64,000 bases of DNA from Hyaloperonospora brassicae (lineage: Eukaryota > Oomycota > Peronosporomycetes > Peronosporales > Peronosporaceae). Where the stretch lies: NCBI GenBank assembly GCA_947650285.1, contig CANTFL010000545.1:92184-156183 (forward strand), given 5' to 3'. The notes beneath the pieces are model-generated. The model was not told the DNA's origin and made no database searches. It saw only the letters and a list, made by a program, of their open reading frames with translations. The position numbers and the translations under genes were made by a program. Below are positions 56,668 to 64,000 of the stretch, in pieces; positions within the stretch are counted from its first letter, which is position 1; each line of letters begins with the position of its first letter.

Positions 56668-56685
56668 TGGTAGCACTTAGTAGTC
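56668..56685 (+). promoter_or_regulatory. Element 2 primer-binding site
   Basis: TGGTAGCACTTAGTAGTC begins two bases after the LTR end. TGG matches the CCA end of a tRNA. Element 1 has the closely related TGGCAGCACTTG in the same place. Which tRNA it matches was not determined. Confidence 0.7.
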
Positions 56686-56691
56686 CTTCCC

Positions 56692-57741
56692 ATGCCCGAG
56701 TTTGGGATGAGCGATTCGTCGTACTTTGACGCTCCAGACGTGAGTCTGGAGCACGCGACTTTTCCCCATCTCACTGGTGTTGAGTGGGATGCCCTAAATC
56801 GCCTCGCGGCGATATCGGGAGAGGCATTTGTTGTGTCGCTGATGAGATCAGCGACTCCTGATGAACAGCGTCTCGCCATACACGACTACATGGCTCGCGA
56901 GCTCGCCGAATTCCATCGGCGAGGTTTAACTCCCTCGCGGACTTCACGGAACGATGCCGTGAAGATGGAGACCTCCGCCTATTCTGGCGAAGGAAAAGAA
57001 CGCTTGTCGTTGTCTCGTTGGTTTCGAGAGGTCGACATCGCTATCGCCTCGAGACTTCTCGAGGCTCCTCAAGCGAAGGTCAATTTCCTTCTTTCCCGTC
57101 TCACTGGGAAAGCCAAGGAGTGGGCCTTGGGAAAACTCGTTGTTGACGAGTTTGCGTTCCCCACTCTGGAAGCCATCCAGAGTGACCTTCGACTCGCCTT
57201 CGAGCCGCCCCAGGAAGAGAAGTTGGTGCGTTCAAGGTTCCTGTCCCTGCGACAGGGTAAGATGTCCATGCGCGACTACGTGCAGATGGCTCGACATCTG
57301 GCGTCTTGTATTGTCACGCATCCCATGGACATGTATACACAAGTGAACGTGTTTGTCGATGGCATGCGTGAAGGGCAGACTCGCCTCTCGCTGGAACGAG
57401 CAGAGCCTGCCACGTTGGAGGAGGCTTTCGCTATCGCTCTCCGTGAGGATTTCAGAGTCACCAAGGCCTATACCAAGCCTTCAGTTGTTACCGCTGTCAG
57501 ATCAGCGGGCCCGGAACCTATGGAGATCGATGCAATTGAGTCGTCGGGTGACCGACGACGCGCTACAGCCTACAAGGGCGACGTCCGAGGCGGACGTCAG
57601 ATGATCTGCTTTCGATGCCGAAAGCCGGGACATCGCGCGGCTGAATGCCGCGCGCCAGCACCGATGTCGGTGCATGCGTCGGACACCCATCATGAGGGAG
57701 GTGCTCCGATCAGTCGTCCAAAAAACGGACGAGACCAGTAG
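56692..57741 (+). CDS. Element 2 Gag
   Basis: Retrotransposon capsid/nucleocapsid precursor of 349 aa. The ATG is the first after the primer-binding site. The middle (residues about 100-230; [54 protein letters not shown]) matches the retrotransposon Gag core. The zinc knuckle [14 protein letters not shown] (306-319) fits CX2CX4HX4C. No stops or shifts. The final codons CCA AAA AAC form a slippery site, so some ribosomes should continue into pol. Confidence 0.92.
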   Translation: MPEFGMSDSSYFDAPDVSLEHATFPHLTGVEWDALNRLAAISGEAFVVSLMRSATPDEQRLAIHDYMARELAEFHRRGLTPSRTSRNDAVKMETSAYSGEGKERLSLSRWFREVDIAIASRLLEAPQAKVNFLLSRLTGKAKEWALGKLVVDEFAFPTLEAIQSDLRLAFEPPQEEKLVRSRFLSLRQGKMSMRDYVQMARHLASCIVTHPMDMYTQVNVFVDGMREGQTRLSLERAEPATLEEAFAIALREDFRVTKAYTKPSVVTAVRSAGPEPMEIDAIESSGDRRRATAYKGDVRGGRQMICFRCRKPGHRAAECRAPAPMSVHASDTHHEGGAPISRPKNGRDQ

Positions 57742-57760
57742 GTGCAGGGCGCCCTACTGG
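57720..57760 (+). promoter_or_regulatory. Programmed -1 frameshift signal (Gag-Pol)
   Basis: The heptamer AAAAAAC (57720-57726) lies in the register A AAA AAC of gag. After an 8-nt spacer, CCAGTAGG (57735-57742) pairs perfectly with CCTACTGG (57753-57760) over a 10-nt loop. The gag stop TAG (57739-57741) is inside the stem. The -1 frame is open from the heptamer into pol. Heptamer, spacer and stem all match the rules for -1 frameshifting. Confidence 0.82.
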
Positions 57761-60700
57761 TTTGAAGAGAGGTCCGGGTCCACCGGTGGCAGCCCGACCT
57801 CCCAGCCCATCTGTGCTGCGTGCACGGTCAAATGCCACCACTACGAGTGGTGATTCACGCCTGATTATTGTTAATCTACATGTCGCCGGTATCCGGCGAC
57901 CCCTACGAGCGCTCCTGGATTCAGGAGCGACAAACAATTTCTTCCGTGAATCTTGCGTGTCAATGCTGCCACCCAGCATCCAGGTCCACGAGGGACCTGG
58001 CCAAGTTGTTGTCAAGCTCGCTGACGGGAAACCACGCCGCGTATCGCGGCGCGAAGTGTCGTTGCCGTACACGTTTGACGGCTTTCGCAGTAACGACAAC
58101 TTCTTGGTGATTGAAATGAATTATGCATTCGATTGCATCCTGGGCATGCCATGGTTGGCACGCTATAAGCCCCAGATCGACTGGTTAGCCAGATCAGTGA
58201 GACGTCGAAGCAAGTTCGACGTCAGCGAAGTGTTCACCCATCTCTTGGTGTCTCCAAGTGATTGGCCGAACGTTACAGTCGTGGATCGTACATCCACGAC
58301 ACCGGCGGTACACAGAGTGAGCGATGGCCCTCTCTGTACCGCTTGTTCCGTGCCCCTACGCACGAGTGATGATGCCTCCTCGCTTTGCAGCGAGGAGTCC
58401 GACGTGGACGAGCAGTGGCTCCCACGTAATGACGACGCGGACGAGCAGTGGCTCCCGCGCAACGACGACGCGGTCGAACAGCGGTTCCCGCACGAGAGAG
58501 CAGTGGTCGAACACGAACAGGTGTTCCCACCTGTACCCATTGTGGTCGAGCAGAGGCTCCCACAAGGGCAAGACGTGGCCGAGCAGGGGCTCGCCACCGA
58601 GTGTGACGTGGATGGACAAGAGTCCCCACGTGCGAATATGATGGTCGAACAGGGGTTCCCATCATCGCCTACTGTGGTCGAACAGAGTTTCCCACATGAG
58701 CAAGACGTGGTCGAGCAGGGGCTCCCACACGAGTTTGTGGCGGTAGAGCAGGGGCTCCCGCATCATGCGTCGACGGACGAGTATGGAATACTCCCGTCGC
58801 GCGATTTCGACGTCCTGGATGAGGACATCCAGCGTCTAGAGGGGGGTGCAGATTTAACACCTGACTGCGGTTCGCCAGCTTCGAGCATGGACTCGAGGCA
58901 CGATGGGGACGCAAGCTACGAGAACTCAGCGTTGGAATGTGTTCACGCTATTGTGTACGTGGACGGGAGTCCACAAAGGCGCCAATACATTGAGGTCGCG
59001 AGTCCACCTCGCGACGCGTCATCTATTACGAGCCTTCCAGGACTCTCCTGGAAGCATTTTCTACGCGACCTCAAGGGAGGCACGGTGGAACAAGTATGTC
59101 TGGTCACCAACGAGGTGACTCATGAGCCGAATGAGGAGCTAATGACGCGCCCTCGAAGCGCTGAAAAGAAATCAGCGCGCGAAGAAAGATTTGCGTCGCA
59201 ATCTTGGGAGGCTCTGCGCGAGTCTGGTAACCCTGTTTACGACATTGCACGAGAGTACGCCGACGTGTTCCCGGACAAGATTCCGGCCGAACTCCCTGCC
59301 GATCGTGGCGTGCGGCACGAGATTGATCTCGTGCCAGGATCGAAATATTGTGTGACACGGCAGTGGCCGTTGCCTCGAGACCAAGTCGAGGCTATTGATG
59401 CATTCTTCGAAGGTCGTCGCAAGGCCGGTCATGTGCGTGAGAGTGTCTCTCCCCATTCGAGTCCAACCTTCTGCGTGAAGAAGGCTACGGGAGGCTGGCG
59501 TATAGTGCATGCGTTTAACAAGCTCAACGATGCCACTATTCCTGCCCAAACGCCTATCCCCAGGAAAGACATGGTTCTAAACTCCATGTCAGGTAGCGTC
59601 ATCTTCAGCGCCATCGATCTGACCGATGGCTTCTACCAGATCTTGATGCGACAGAGTGACATACCACTCACTGCGGTGAGCACCCCGAGTGGTATGCTTT
59701 GGGAGTGGCTGGTGATGCCACAAGGATTGAAGAACGCACCAGCCACTTTCAATCGCATGGTATCTCAAGTGTTGAGACCGCTTCGAGACTTTGCTCCTAG
59801 CTACTTCGATGACATCTTTGTCCACAGTCGCGCTGAGGGCAATCTCAGTGCTGTCCAAGTTCACCTTCAACACCTGAAGCAGGTGTTTCAAGTCATGCGA
59901 GATAACAAGTTATATGCAAACTTGAAGAAGTGTGTATTCTGTGCACCGGAGATTCCGGTGCTGGGCTGCTACGTGAGTAAATCGGGTGTTCGAGCCGATC
60001 CAGAGAAGGTGTCGTCAATCTGTTCTTGGCCCACACCCAAGAACCCTACGGAGTTACGTCAATGGCTCGGTCTAGCTAATTACTTGCATAAGTACACAAA
60101 GGATTACGCCGGTTCTATACAGCCCCTGTCGTCACTTCTGAAGAAAGACGCCACGTGGTCGTGGCGTCCCGAACATCAAGCAGCCTTTGACGCAGTGAAG
60201 AAAAGCCTGGCGTCGGCGCCAGTGTTGATACTCCCTGACGACACCAAACCGTTTCACGTGGTGTGTGATGCAAGTGACTTTGCAATTGGTTGCGCCCTCA
60301 TGCAGTTCGATCACGAGGGCCGTGAACGAGTCGTGAGCTATCAGTCACGACAGATGAAGCCGGCAGAGAAGAACTATCCGGTTCACGATAAGGAACTGCT
60401 AGCGATGCGCTACGCACTCATCAAGTTTCGTGTCCACCTACTGGGCGAACGCACGTTCGCCCTGTATACTGATCATGCATCGCTGCGGACAGCAATGAAG
60501 AGCCCACACCTGTCACAGCGGATGGCACGGTGGCTCTCTTTCTTCTCCGAGTACAACTTCGTCGTGCACTACAAGCCAGGCAAGACCAACATTCTTGCTG
60601 ACGCACTGTCACGACGCCCAGATTACGATCCTCGTATGGCACTGAGTCGTCAGGCAACTGACGACGACGATGAAGACGATCGATGTGCGACGTGTGTGTC

Positions 60701-63083
60701 GTTGAATCTAACTCGGGTCACACCCGAGTTATGCCTTTTCGATGAAATTGTCGCGGCTTACGCGAACGATCCAGATTATGCGGACATTATTGCCTATCTG
60801 CGCGCTCCCAGCGATGCTGCACTGGGAGCTCTTTCGCGAACGAAGCGTGATCACATTCAACGATACAGTATGGACGGTGATTTGCTGTTATATAGCATCG
60901 ACAAATTCGATGCGCCTCGAACTGTGATTGCGAATGACTTGGATTTGCGTGCTCGTATCATCCACGAGTACCATGATGCCCCAATTGGCGGTCATCTGGG
61001 CCGCGAAAAGACATTCGCGGCTGTCTCGCGCGACTTCTTCTGGCCCCACATGTACAAGTGGGTTCGCAACTGGGTTCGCACCTGCGAAGTATGTCAGCGC
61101 GTGAAGCCATCACCATCGTCGCAGGCACCCCTGCGACCCCTGCCAATTGCAGCTGAGGCTTGGAGCTCAGTCTCAATGGATTTTATCTTCGGGCTTGCAC
61201 CAGATGGCCAAAACCGATCGGGTATTCTGGTCTTTGTCGACAGATTCAGCAAGATGACACATCTGGTGCCTGTTCATGCAACGATCACCGCGGCTGAGAC
61301 CGCGGTGCACTTCATTGACACTGTGTTTCGCCATCACGGTCTTCCAGACAACATTGTCTCGGACCGTGATCCTCGTTTTACATCTGCTTTTTGGACGTCA
61401 TTGTTCGAGTTGCTTGGCACAAAGCTGCAAATGTCGACAGCAGCCCATCCGGAAACGGATGGGCAAACAGAGAGAGTTAATCGGGTCCTCGAAGATGTTC
61501 TTCGAAGTTACGCAACGTCCTTTACAAGTTGGAGTGCGTTTTTGCCACTCGCGGAGTTTGCACTCAACAACGCGGTTCACGCGTCAACGGGGTTGACGCC
61601 ATTTTTTGCAAATTCGGCCCGTCATCCTCGTGTACCTACTCTTCTTGCCGTGGGTCAACCCACGGCTCTTCGTGGCTCCACTCTGGCGGGGGGTGATAAC
61701 GATAAACAACGATCGAGTGAAGCTCACGGTATTCTGAGCGCGAATGTTGTCAACCATTCCAAGGCGAAGTCTTCTGTTTCGACGCCACGTGACGTGGCGT
61801 CCCCGATAGCTCAATGGACTACACAGACGCTGATCGACCCTTCTTCGAGTATGCGAAACCCTAAAGCTAACTACGCGCCGATTGAATCGGCGCGACCAAT
61901 TGATGACATGGCTGTGTCAGAGTTTATACTCCAACGTCAAGCCATCACGAGGTTTGTACGCGATACTCTTCGATCTGCAGTGGATAAACAGAAAGCGAAT
62001 GCAGACAAACGTGGAAGAAAGAACACGAGTACATTCAAGAAAGGTGATCGTGTATTGTTATCTACCGAAGGCCTACGAGATTCAGCAGTAACCAATCTAG
62101 GCGCGAGCAAACTCGCGCCACGTTTCATCGGACCATTCACGGTACTCAAGGCAATCGGCGACGCATACACACTGGCCATCCCTTCGTCACTGCGACTTCA
62201 CCCGACGTTTTACGTCGGGCGGCTCAAGGAGTACCGTCCAGCTACGCTTCACGGGTTGGCTCCGTCCTCGGAGTCAAAGGCTCATAGGTCGACCTTCCCT
62301 CTCGCCTTGCTCGACGCACCAGCGACATCGGACGCGGCTGCGTCCCAGCCTGCGCGTGCCCAAGAACCTGGCGTTCCAGGTTCCGCATCCGTTCAAGCAG
62401 CTCGCGGTTCGACTGTCGAATCTCGTTCGCTGTTCTCTCAGCCCGCGCAGCTCGGTCAAGGGCAGCTTCAGCCTCCAGCTGGGCATCGACAGCCTTGTTC
62501 ACAGCCGCATCTACATCGTCCTGGGCAACCAGGACGCCAGCAGTACCATCGTGAGGGTCCACCACCGCTTGTGGACGCGGAAGGCCAGAAGCGCTGGATT
62601 GTGGAGCGTTTACTGGGTCACGAGGACCCTCGTCGTGAAACGACATCGTCGCGACACCATGAGCGCGCGGTTCCAACCGCGCGCAAGTATCGTGTACGTT
62701 GGCTCGGGTTTCCACCCGAGCAGGATACGTGGGAACCGCGCTCTTCGCTTCTTCGAGACGTTCCGGACCTCGTTCGGGCTTACGAGTCCCTGCACACGCT
62801 TGGTGTAGACTTGGTCGACGACCTGTGTGTTCTCGCGGTGAGCGAGAACGAGATGCACGACGACGGTGTCGTGGTGAAGTGTCACCACGACTACGAGACC
62901 GAGAGCGATTGCGAGAACGTCGTGGTGACGTTTCACCACGACGACAAGATGAAGAGCGACGACGAGAACGTTGCGAAGAGCGTGTATCGCGACGATCACG
63001 CGAACGAGAACGTCGTGGCGATTGCACGGCACCACGACCTCGAGAACGCGAGTGGTGTCGCCAGCGTGACGCGCCACGATTAA
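57720..63083 (+). CDS. Element 2 Pol: PR-RT-RNaseH-IN-chromodomain
   Basis: Polyprotein of about 1,787 residues if entered by -1 frameshift; there is no AUG before the protease active site. In order, counting from 57762: aspartic protease [10 protein letters not shown] (Asp53); a repeat-rich linker with [13 protein letters not shown] units (about 215-345); RT (about 490-720) with [10 protein letters not shown] and YFDD at 681-684; RNase H from [11 protein letters not shown] (Asp836); integrase zinc finger H..H (1068-1078) and CEVC (1108-1111); the DDE core with SMDF (Asp1140), SDRDPRF and [13 protein letters not shown]-type end [12 protein letters not shown]; and a chromodomain (about 1612-1680; [17 protein letters not shown]). 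A repeat tail of about 95 residues (ENVVV..HHDD) closes it. All catalytic residues I can check are present. The chromodomain should steer insertion to heterochromatin. Confidence 0.93.
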   Translation, partial: KKRTRPVGAGRPTGLKRGPGPPVAARPPSPSVLRARSNATTTSGDSRLIIVNLHVAGIRRPLRALLDSGATNNFFRESCVSMLPPSIQVHEGPGQVVVKLADGKPRRVSRREVSLPYTFDGFRSNDNFLVIEMNYAFDCILGMPWLARYKPQIDWLARSVRRRSKFDVSEVFTHLLVSPSDWPNVTVVDRTSTTPAVHRVSDGPLCTACSVPLRTSDDASSLCSEESDVDEQWLPRNDDADEQWLPRNDDAVEQRFPHERAVVEHEQVFPPVPIVVEQRLPQGQDVAEQGLATECDVDGQESPRANMMVEQGFPSSPTVVEQSFPHEQDVVEQGLPHEFVAVEQGLPHHASTDEYGILPSRDFDVLDEDIQRLEGGADLTPDCGSPASSMDSRHDGDASYENSALECVHAIVYVDGSPQRRQYIEVASPPRDASSITSLPGLSWKHFLRDLKGGTVEQVCLVTNEVTHEPNEELMTRPRSAEKKSAREERFASQSWEALRESGNPVYDIAREYADVFPDKIPAELPADRGVRHEIDLVPGSKYCVTRQWPLPRDQVEAIDAFFEGRRKAGHVRESVSPHSSPTFCVKKATGGWRIVHAFNKLNDATIPAQTPIPRKDMVLNSMSGSVIFSAIDLTDGFYQILMRQSDIPLTAVSTPSGMLWEWLVMPQGLKNAPATFNRMVSQVLRPLRDFAPSYFDDIFVHSRAEGNLSAVQVHLQHLKQVFQVMRDNKLYANLKKCVFCAPEIPVLGCYVSKSGVRADPEKVSSICSWPTPKNPTELRQWLGLANYLHKYTKDYAGSIQPLSSLLKKDATWSWRPEHQAAFDAVKKSLASAPVLILPDDTKPFHVVCDASDFAIGCALMQFDHEGRERVVSYQSRQMKPAEKNYPVHDKELLAMRYALIKFRVHLLGERTFALYTDHASLRTAMKSPHLSQRMARWLSFFSEYNFVVHYKPGKTNILADALSRRPDYDPRMALSRQATDDDDEDDRCATCVSLNLTRVTPELCLFDEIVAAYANDPDYADIIAYLRAPSDAALGALSRTKRDHIQRYSMDGDLLLYSIDKFDAPRTVIANDLDLRARIIHEYHDAPIGGHLGREKTFAAVSRDFFWPHMYKWVRNWVRTCEVCQRVKPSPSSQAPLRPLPIAAEAWSSVSMDFIFGLAPDGQNRSGILVFVDRFSKMTHLVPVHATITAAETAVHFIDTVFRHHGLPDNIVSDRDPRFTSAFWTSLFELLGTKLQMSTAAHPETDGQTERVNRVLEDVLRSYATSFTSWSAFLPLAEFALNNAVHASTGLTPFFANSARHPRVPTLLAVGQPTALRGSTLAGGDNDKQRSSEAHGILSANVVNHSKAKSSVSTPRDVASPIAQWTTQTLIDPSSSMRNPKANYAPIESARPIDDMAVSEFILQRQAITRFVRDTLRSAVDKQKANADKRGRKNTSTFKKGDRVLLSTEGLRDSAVTNLGASKLAPRFIGPFTVLKAIGDAYTLAIPSSLRLHPTFYVGRLKEYRPATLHGLAPSSESKAHRSTFPLALLDAPATSDAAASQPARAQEPGVPGSASVQAARGSTVESRSLFSQPAQLGQGQLQPPAGHRQPCSQPHLHRPGQPGRQQYHREGPPPLVDAEGQKRWIVERLLGHEDPRRETTSSRHHERAVPTARKYRVRWLGFPPEQDTWEPRSSLLRDVPDLVRAYESLHTLGVDLVDDLCVLAVSENEMHDDGVVVKCHHDYETESDCENVVVTFHHDDKMKSDDENVAKSVYRDDHANENVVAIARHHDLENASGVASVTRHD
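58400..58790 (+). repeat. Tandem repeats in the Pol linker
   Basis: Diverged units with a variable spacing of about 39-60 bp around (A/G)(T/A)GGTCGAGCAG.GGCTCCCAC encode (V)VEQ(G/R/S)(L/F)P motifs, nine to ten times, between protease and RT. Confidence 0.8.
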
Positions 63084-63621
63084 CCGCAGTCTTGCGCTCC
63101 ACCAAGCTGCGCTCGTACCGTCCTATCCAGAGCTGTTCATAATCGCTGAGTGGATACTCAGCGACGTGTCGTTTCCAAGCTTCGCGAGTTGGACGAGGCA
63201 CCGAGTCACAGGAGTAACAAGATTCGTGCACGTGAACGTAGCAAAGTCGATCTACGTTCCAGGCGTTTTCACAGATCTTCTCGCGCAGTACACCGATGGA
63301 ATGATCGGCGTGGATATCTTCGCGATGGGCCAGCCACTGCTGAAAGTTCCTTCCGTCTTCATGCATCCGGTTCCACCGCCGGATGAACGCACACCATGAC
63401 CGCTGGAGTGACTCGTATGAGATTCCATCAAGTCTCTTTCCGCGCAACCCACGGAAACGACGGAAGTAGTCCTGCATCGTTTCGAGAGAGTCCGGAGACC
63501 GAGCTCCGGACAAGTCATACAGCGCCCAAGGGATCAGGTGCTGATCCATCACGCGGTCGACCAAACTCCCGCTGATTGTGCGCGGGAGTGCTGTTTTGTT
63601 GGCGTCTGCGTCTTCAGTCAT
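62242..63621 (-). CDS. Element 2 antisense protein (RS domain, coiled coil)
   Basis: An uninterrupted ATG-initiated frame of 459 codons runs opposite the 3' end of pol and the pol-LTR spacer. Residues 1-179 lie beyond the pol stop and look like a folded domain, with many W/Y/F/H/C ([47 protein letters not shown]). Residues about 186-264 are an RS domain like those of splicing factors ([20 protein letters not shown]). A low-complexity part follows, then a coiled coil at about 370-430 ([27 protein letters not shown]). It ends just after the integrase tail of pol. It could be a real antisense gene transcribed from the 3' LTR side, or an open frame forced by pol's composition; the part beyond pol argues for the former. 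Function unknown. Confidence 0.55.
   Translation of the reverse strand: MTEDADANKTALPRTISGSLVDRVMDQHLIPWALYDLSGARSPDSLETMQDYFRRFRGLRGKRLDGISYESLQRSWCAFIRRWNRMHEDGRNFQQWLAHREDIHADHSIGVLREKICENAWNVDRLCYVHVHESCYSCDSVPRPTREAWKRHVAEYPLSDYEQLWIGRYERSLVERKTAVNRGASRWRHHSRSRGRGAVQSPRRSRSRDRRDTRSSQRSRRRSSSCRRGETSPRRSRNRSRSRSRGDTSPRHRRRASRSRSPREHTGRRPSLHQACAGTRKPERGPERLEEAKSAVPTYPARVETRANVHDTCARLEPRAHGVATMSFHDEGPRDPVNAPQSSASGLPRPQAVVDPHDGTAGVLVAQDDVDAAVNKAVDAQLEAEAALDRAARAERTANEIRQSNRELLERMRNLERQVLGHAQAGTQPRPMSLVRRARREGRSTYEPLTPRTEPTREA
62840..63060 (+). repeat. Repeats encoding Pol tail and antisense RS domain
   Basis: Diverged GAGAACGTCGTGGTGA-type units give ENVVV plus HHDD-like residues on the plus strand and [12 protein letters not shown] residues on the minus strand. 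Confidence 0.75.
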
Positions 63622-63684
63622 CGTTCGGCTTGTGAGTCGTTAAAGTCTTGTGGTTGAGCACTCACGGTTGGTGAGTGCTGTCTT

Positions 63685-63697
63685 GAGAAGGGGGTGA
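63685..63697 (+). promoter_or_regulatory. Element 2 polypurine tract
   Basis: GAGAAGGGGGTGA lies directly before the 3' LTR, where plus-strand DNA synthesis is primed. Confidence 0.8.
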
Positions 63698-64000
63698 TGT
63701 AATGGGCCACCCCGTTACATAAGTAGTTTCGATTAAGTTTACATGTTACTTAAGTAGGGGTGTTACTTTCGAAGTAGCGAAAGTAGCACGTCGTATATTT
63801 TAGCTGGCTTAATGGGCTCAGTACCATTATTAGCCAGTAAGATATAGACACGTAGATTGAGTGGTTCCCATGAGTCCAAGGGAACCATTCGTACTTAGGA
63901 TGATTTTAAAAGACAAAATATAAACAGAGTTAAAAATACTTAACACCTAAGACTTGGGCTTTGAGCTTCCTCAAAGCGTTAGAAATAGTGTACGCTGAGT
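63698..64000 (+). repeat. Element 2, 3' LTR (cut by window end)
   Basis: Identical to 56339-56641 except C at 63808. Confidence 0.95.

Larger units (their letters stand above)
56339..64000 (+). mobile_element. Element 2: young intact Ty3/gypsy chromovirus
   Basis: Element 2 has a 5' LTR, primer-binding site, open gag, open pol in the -1 frame, an antisense frame, a polypurine tract and a 3' LTR that runs out of the window after 303 of 327 bp. The LTRs differ only at 56449 (T) against 63808 (C). Intact frames and near-identical LTRs suggest a very recent insertion and possibly current activity. The right flank and target duplication are outside the window. Confidence 0.93.

Noticed and set aside
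1..64000. CRISPR array, bacterial operons or rRNA genes
   Set aside because: No spaced direct repeats, Shine-Dalgarno-led gene strings or rRNA signatures; genes have spliceosomal introns.
1..64000. RXLR or Crinkler effector genes
   Set aside because: I looked for signal peptide plus RXLR-EER or LFLAK motifs in the open frames and found none that were convincing.

Overview
The window looks like nuclear DNA of an oomycete, probably in the Phytophthora / downy-mildew group. The reasons are short GT-AG introns of about 55-140 bp, compact GC-rich genes on both strands, a RIIa-like/guanylate kinase gene, CCAAT-type promoter boxes, and a gene island hemmed in by FAR1-type Mutator, LINE and chromodomain Ty3/gypsy elements. 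The species cannot be named from the sequence. Exon structures are my own readings: splice sites were chosen so that the frame stays open and the protein family stays continuous. No transcript was available.

Layout. 0.5-0.8 kb: relic LTR. 1.9-5.7 kb: a 3.76-kb Mutator-like element with 9-bp target duplications, 64/86-bp inverted termini and a broken FAR1/MULE transposase. 6-13.1 kb: two paralogous PWWP plus Tudor-knot (chromatin reader) genes on the minus strand. 13.5-16.8 kb: RING-H2 protein, ankyrin protein, guanylate kinase. 19.3-21.1 kb: a PTPMT1-like mitochondrial phosphatase and a class-I lysine methyltransferase-like gene whose 3' ends overlap. 24.4 kb: a 75-aa spliced acidic protein. 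25.5-34.9 kb: a hotdog thioesterase-like gene head-to-head with a ten-exon, 2,492-codon Sen1/senataxin helicase. 34.9-39.3 kb: a mitochondrial CCDC90/DUF1640 protein, complex I subunit NDUFA9 and an AI-2E/UPF0118 membrane protein. 41.4-44.3 kb: a DnaJ protein and mevalonate kinase (396 aa). Several products are mitochondrial (PTPMT1, CCDC90-like, NDUFA9) and three relate to transcription or chromatin (two PWWP, Sen1). There is no sign of one pathway or operon.

From 44.6 kb to the end the window is a stack of retroelements. It holds a decayed LINE on the minus strand and an old Ty3/gypsy chromovirus (element 1, LTRs about 96 % identical, many stops). Another LTR element (element III) is inserted in the 3' LTR of element 1. 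Inside element III sits a young, apparently intact Ty3/gypsy chromovirus (element 2), whose 3' LTR is cut by the window end. The two LTRs of element 2 differ at one of 303 comparable bases.

The most interesting signals are in the two chromoviruses. (i) Both have a canonical in-register -1 slippery heptamer exactly 12 nt before the gag stop, with a hairpin holding the stop codon (perfect in element 2, eroded in element 1). Pol of element 2 has no AUG before its protease active site, so Gag-Pol is probably made by -1 frameshifting. (ii) Both carry an antisense reading frame at the 3' end. It starts beyond pol, runs through the chromodomain region and stops just after the integrase GPF/Y motif. 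In element 2 it is intact, 459 codons, with a globular N-terminus, an RS domain and a C-terminal coiled coil; in element 1 it is frameshifted but also ends in a coiled coil. This may be a little-described antisense gene of oomycete chromoviruses. A second notable point is a TFIIS N-terminal (LW) domain directly in front of the Sen1 helicase core.
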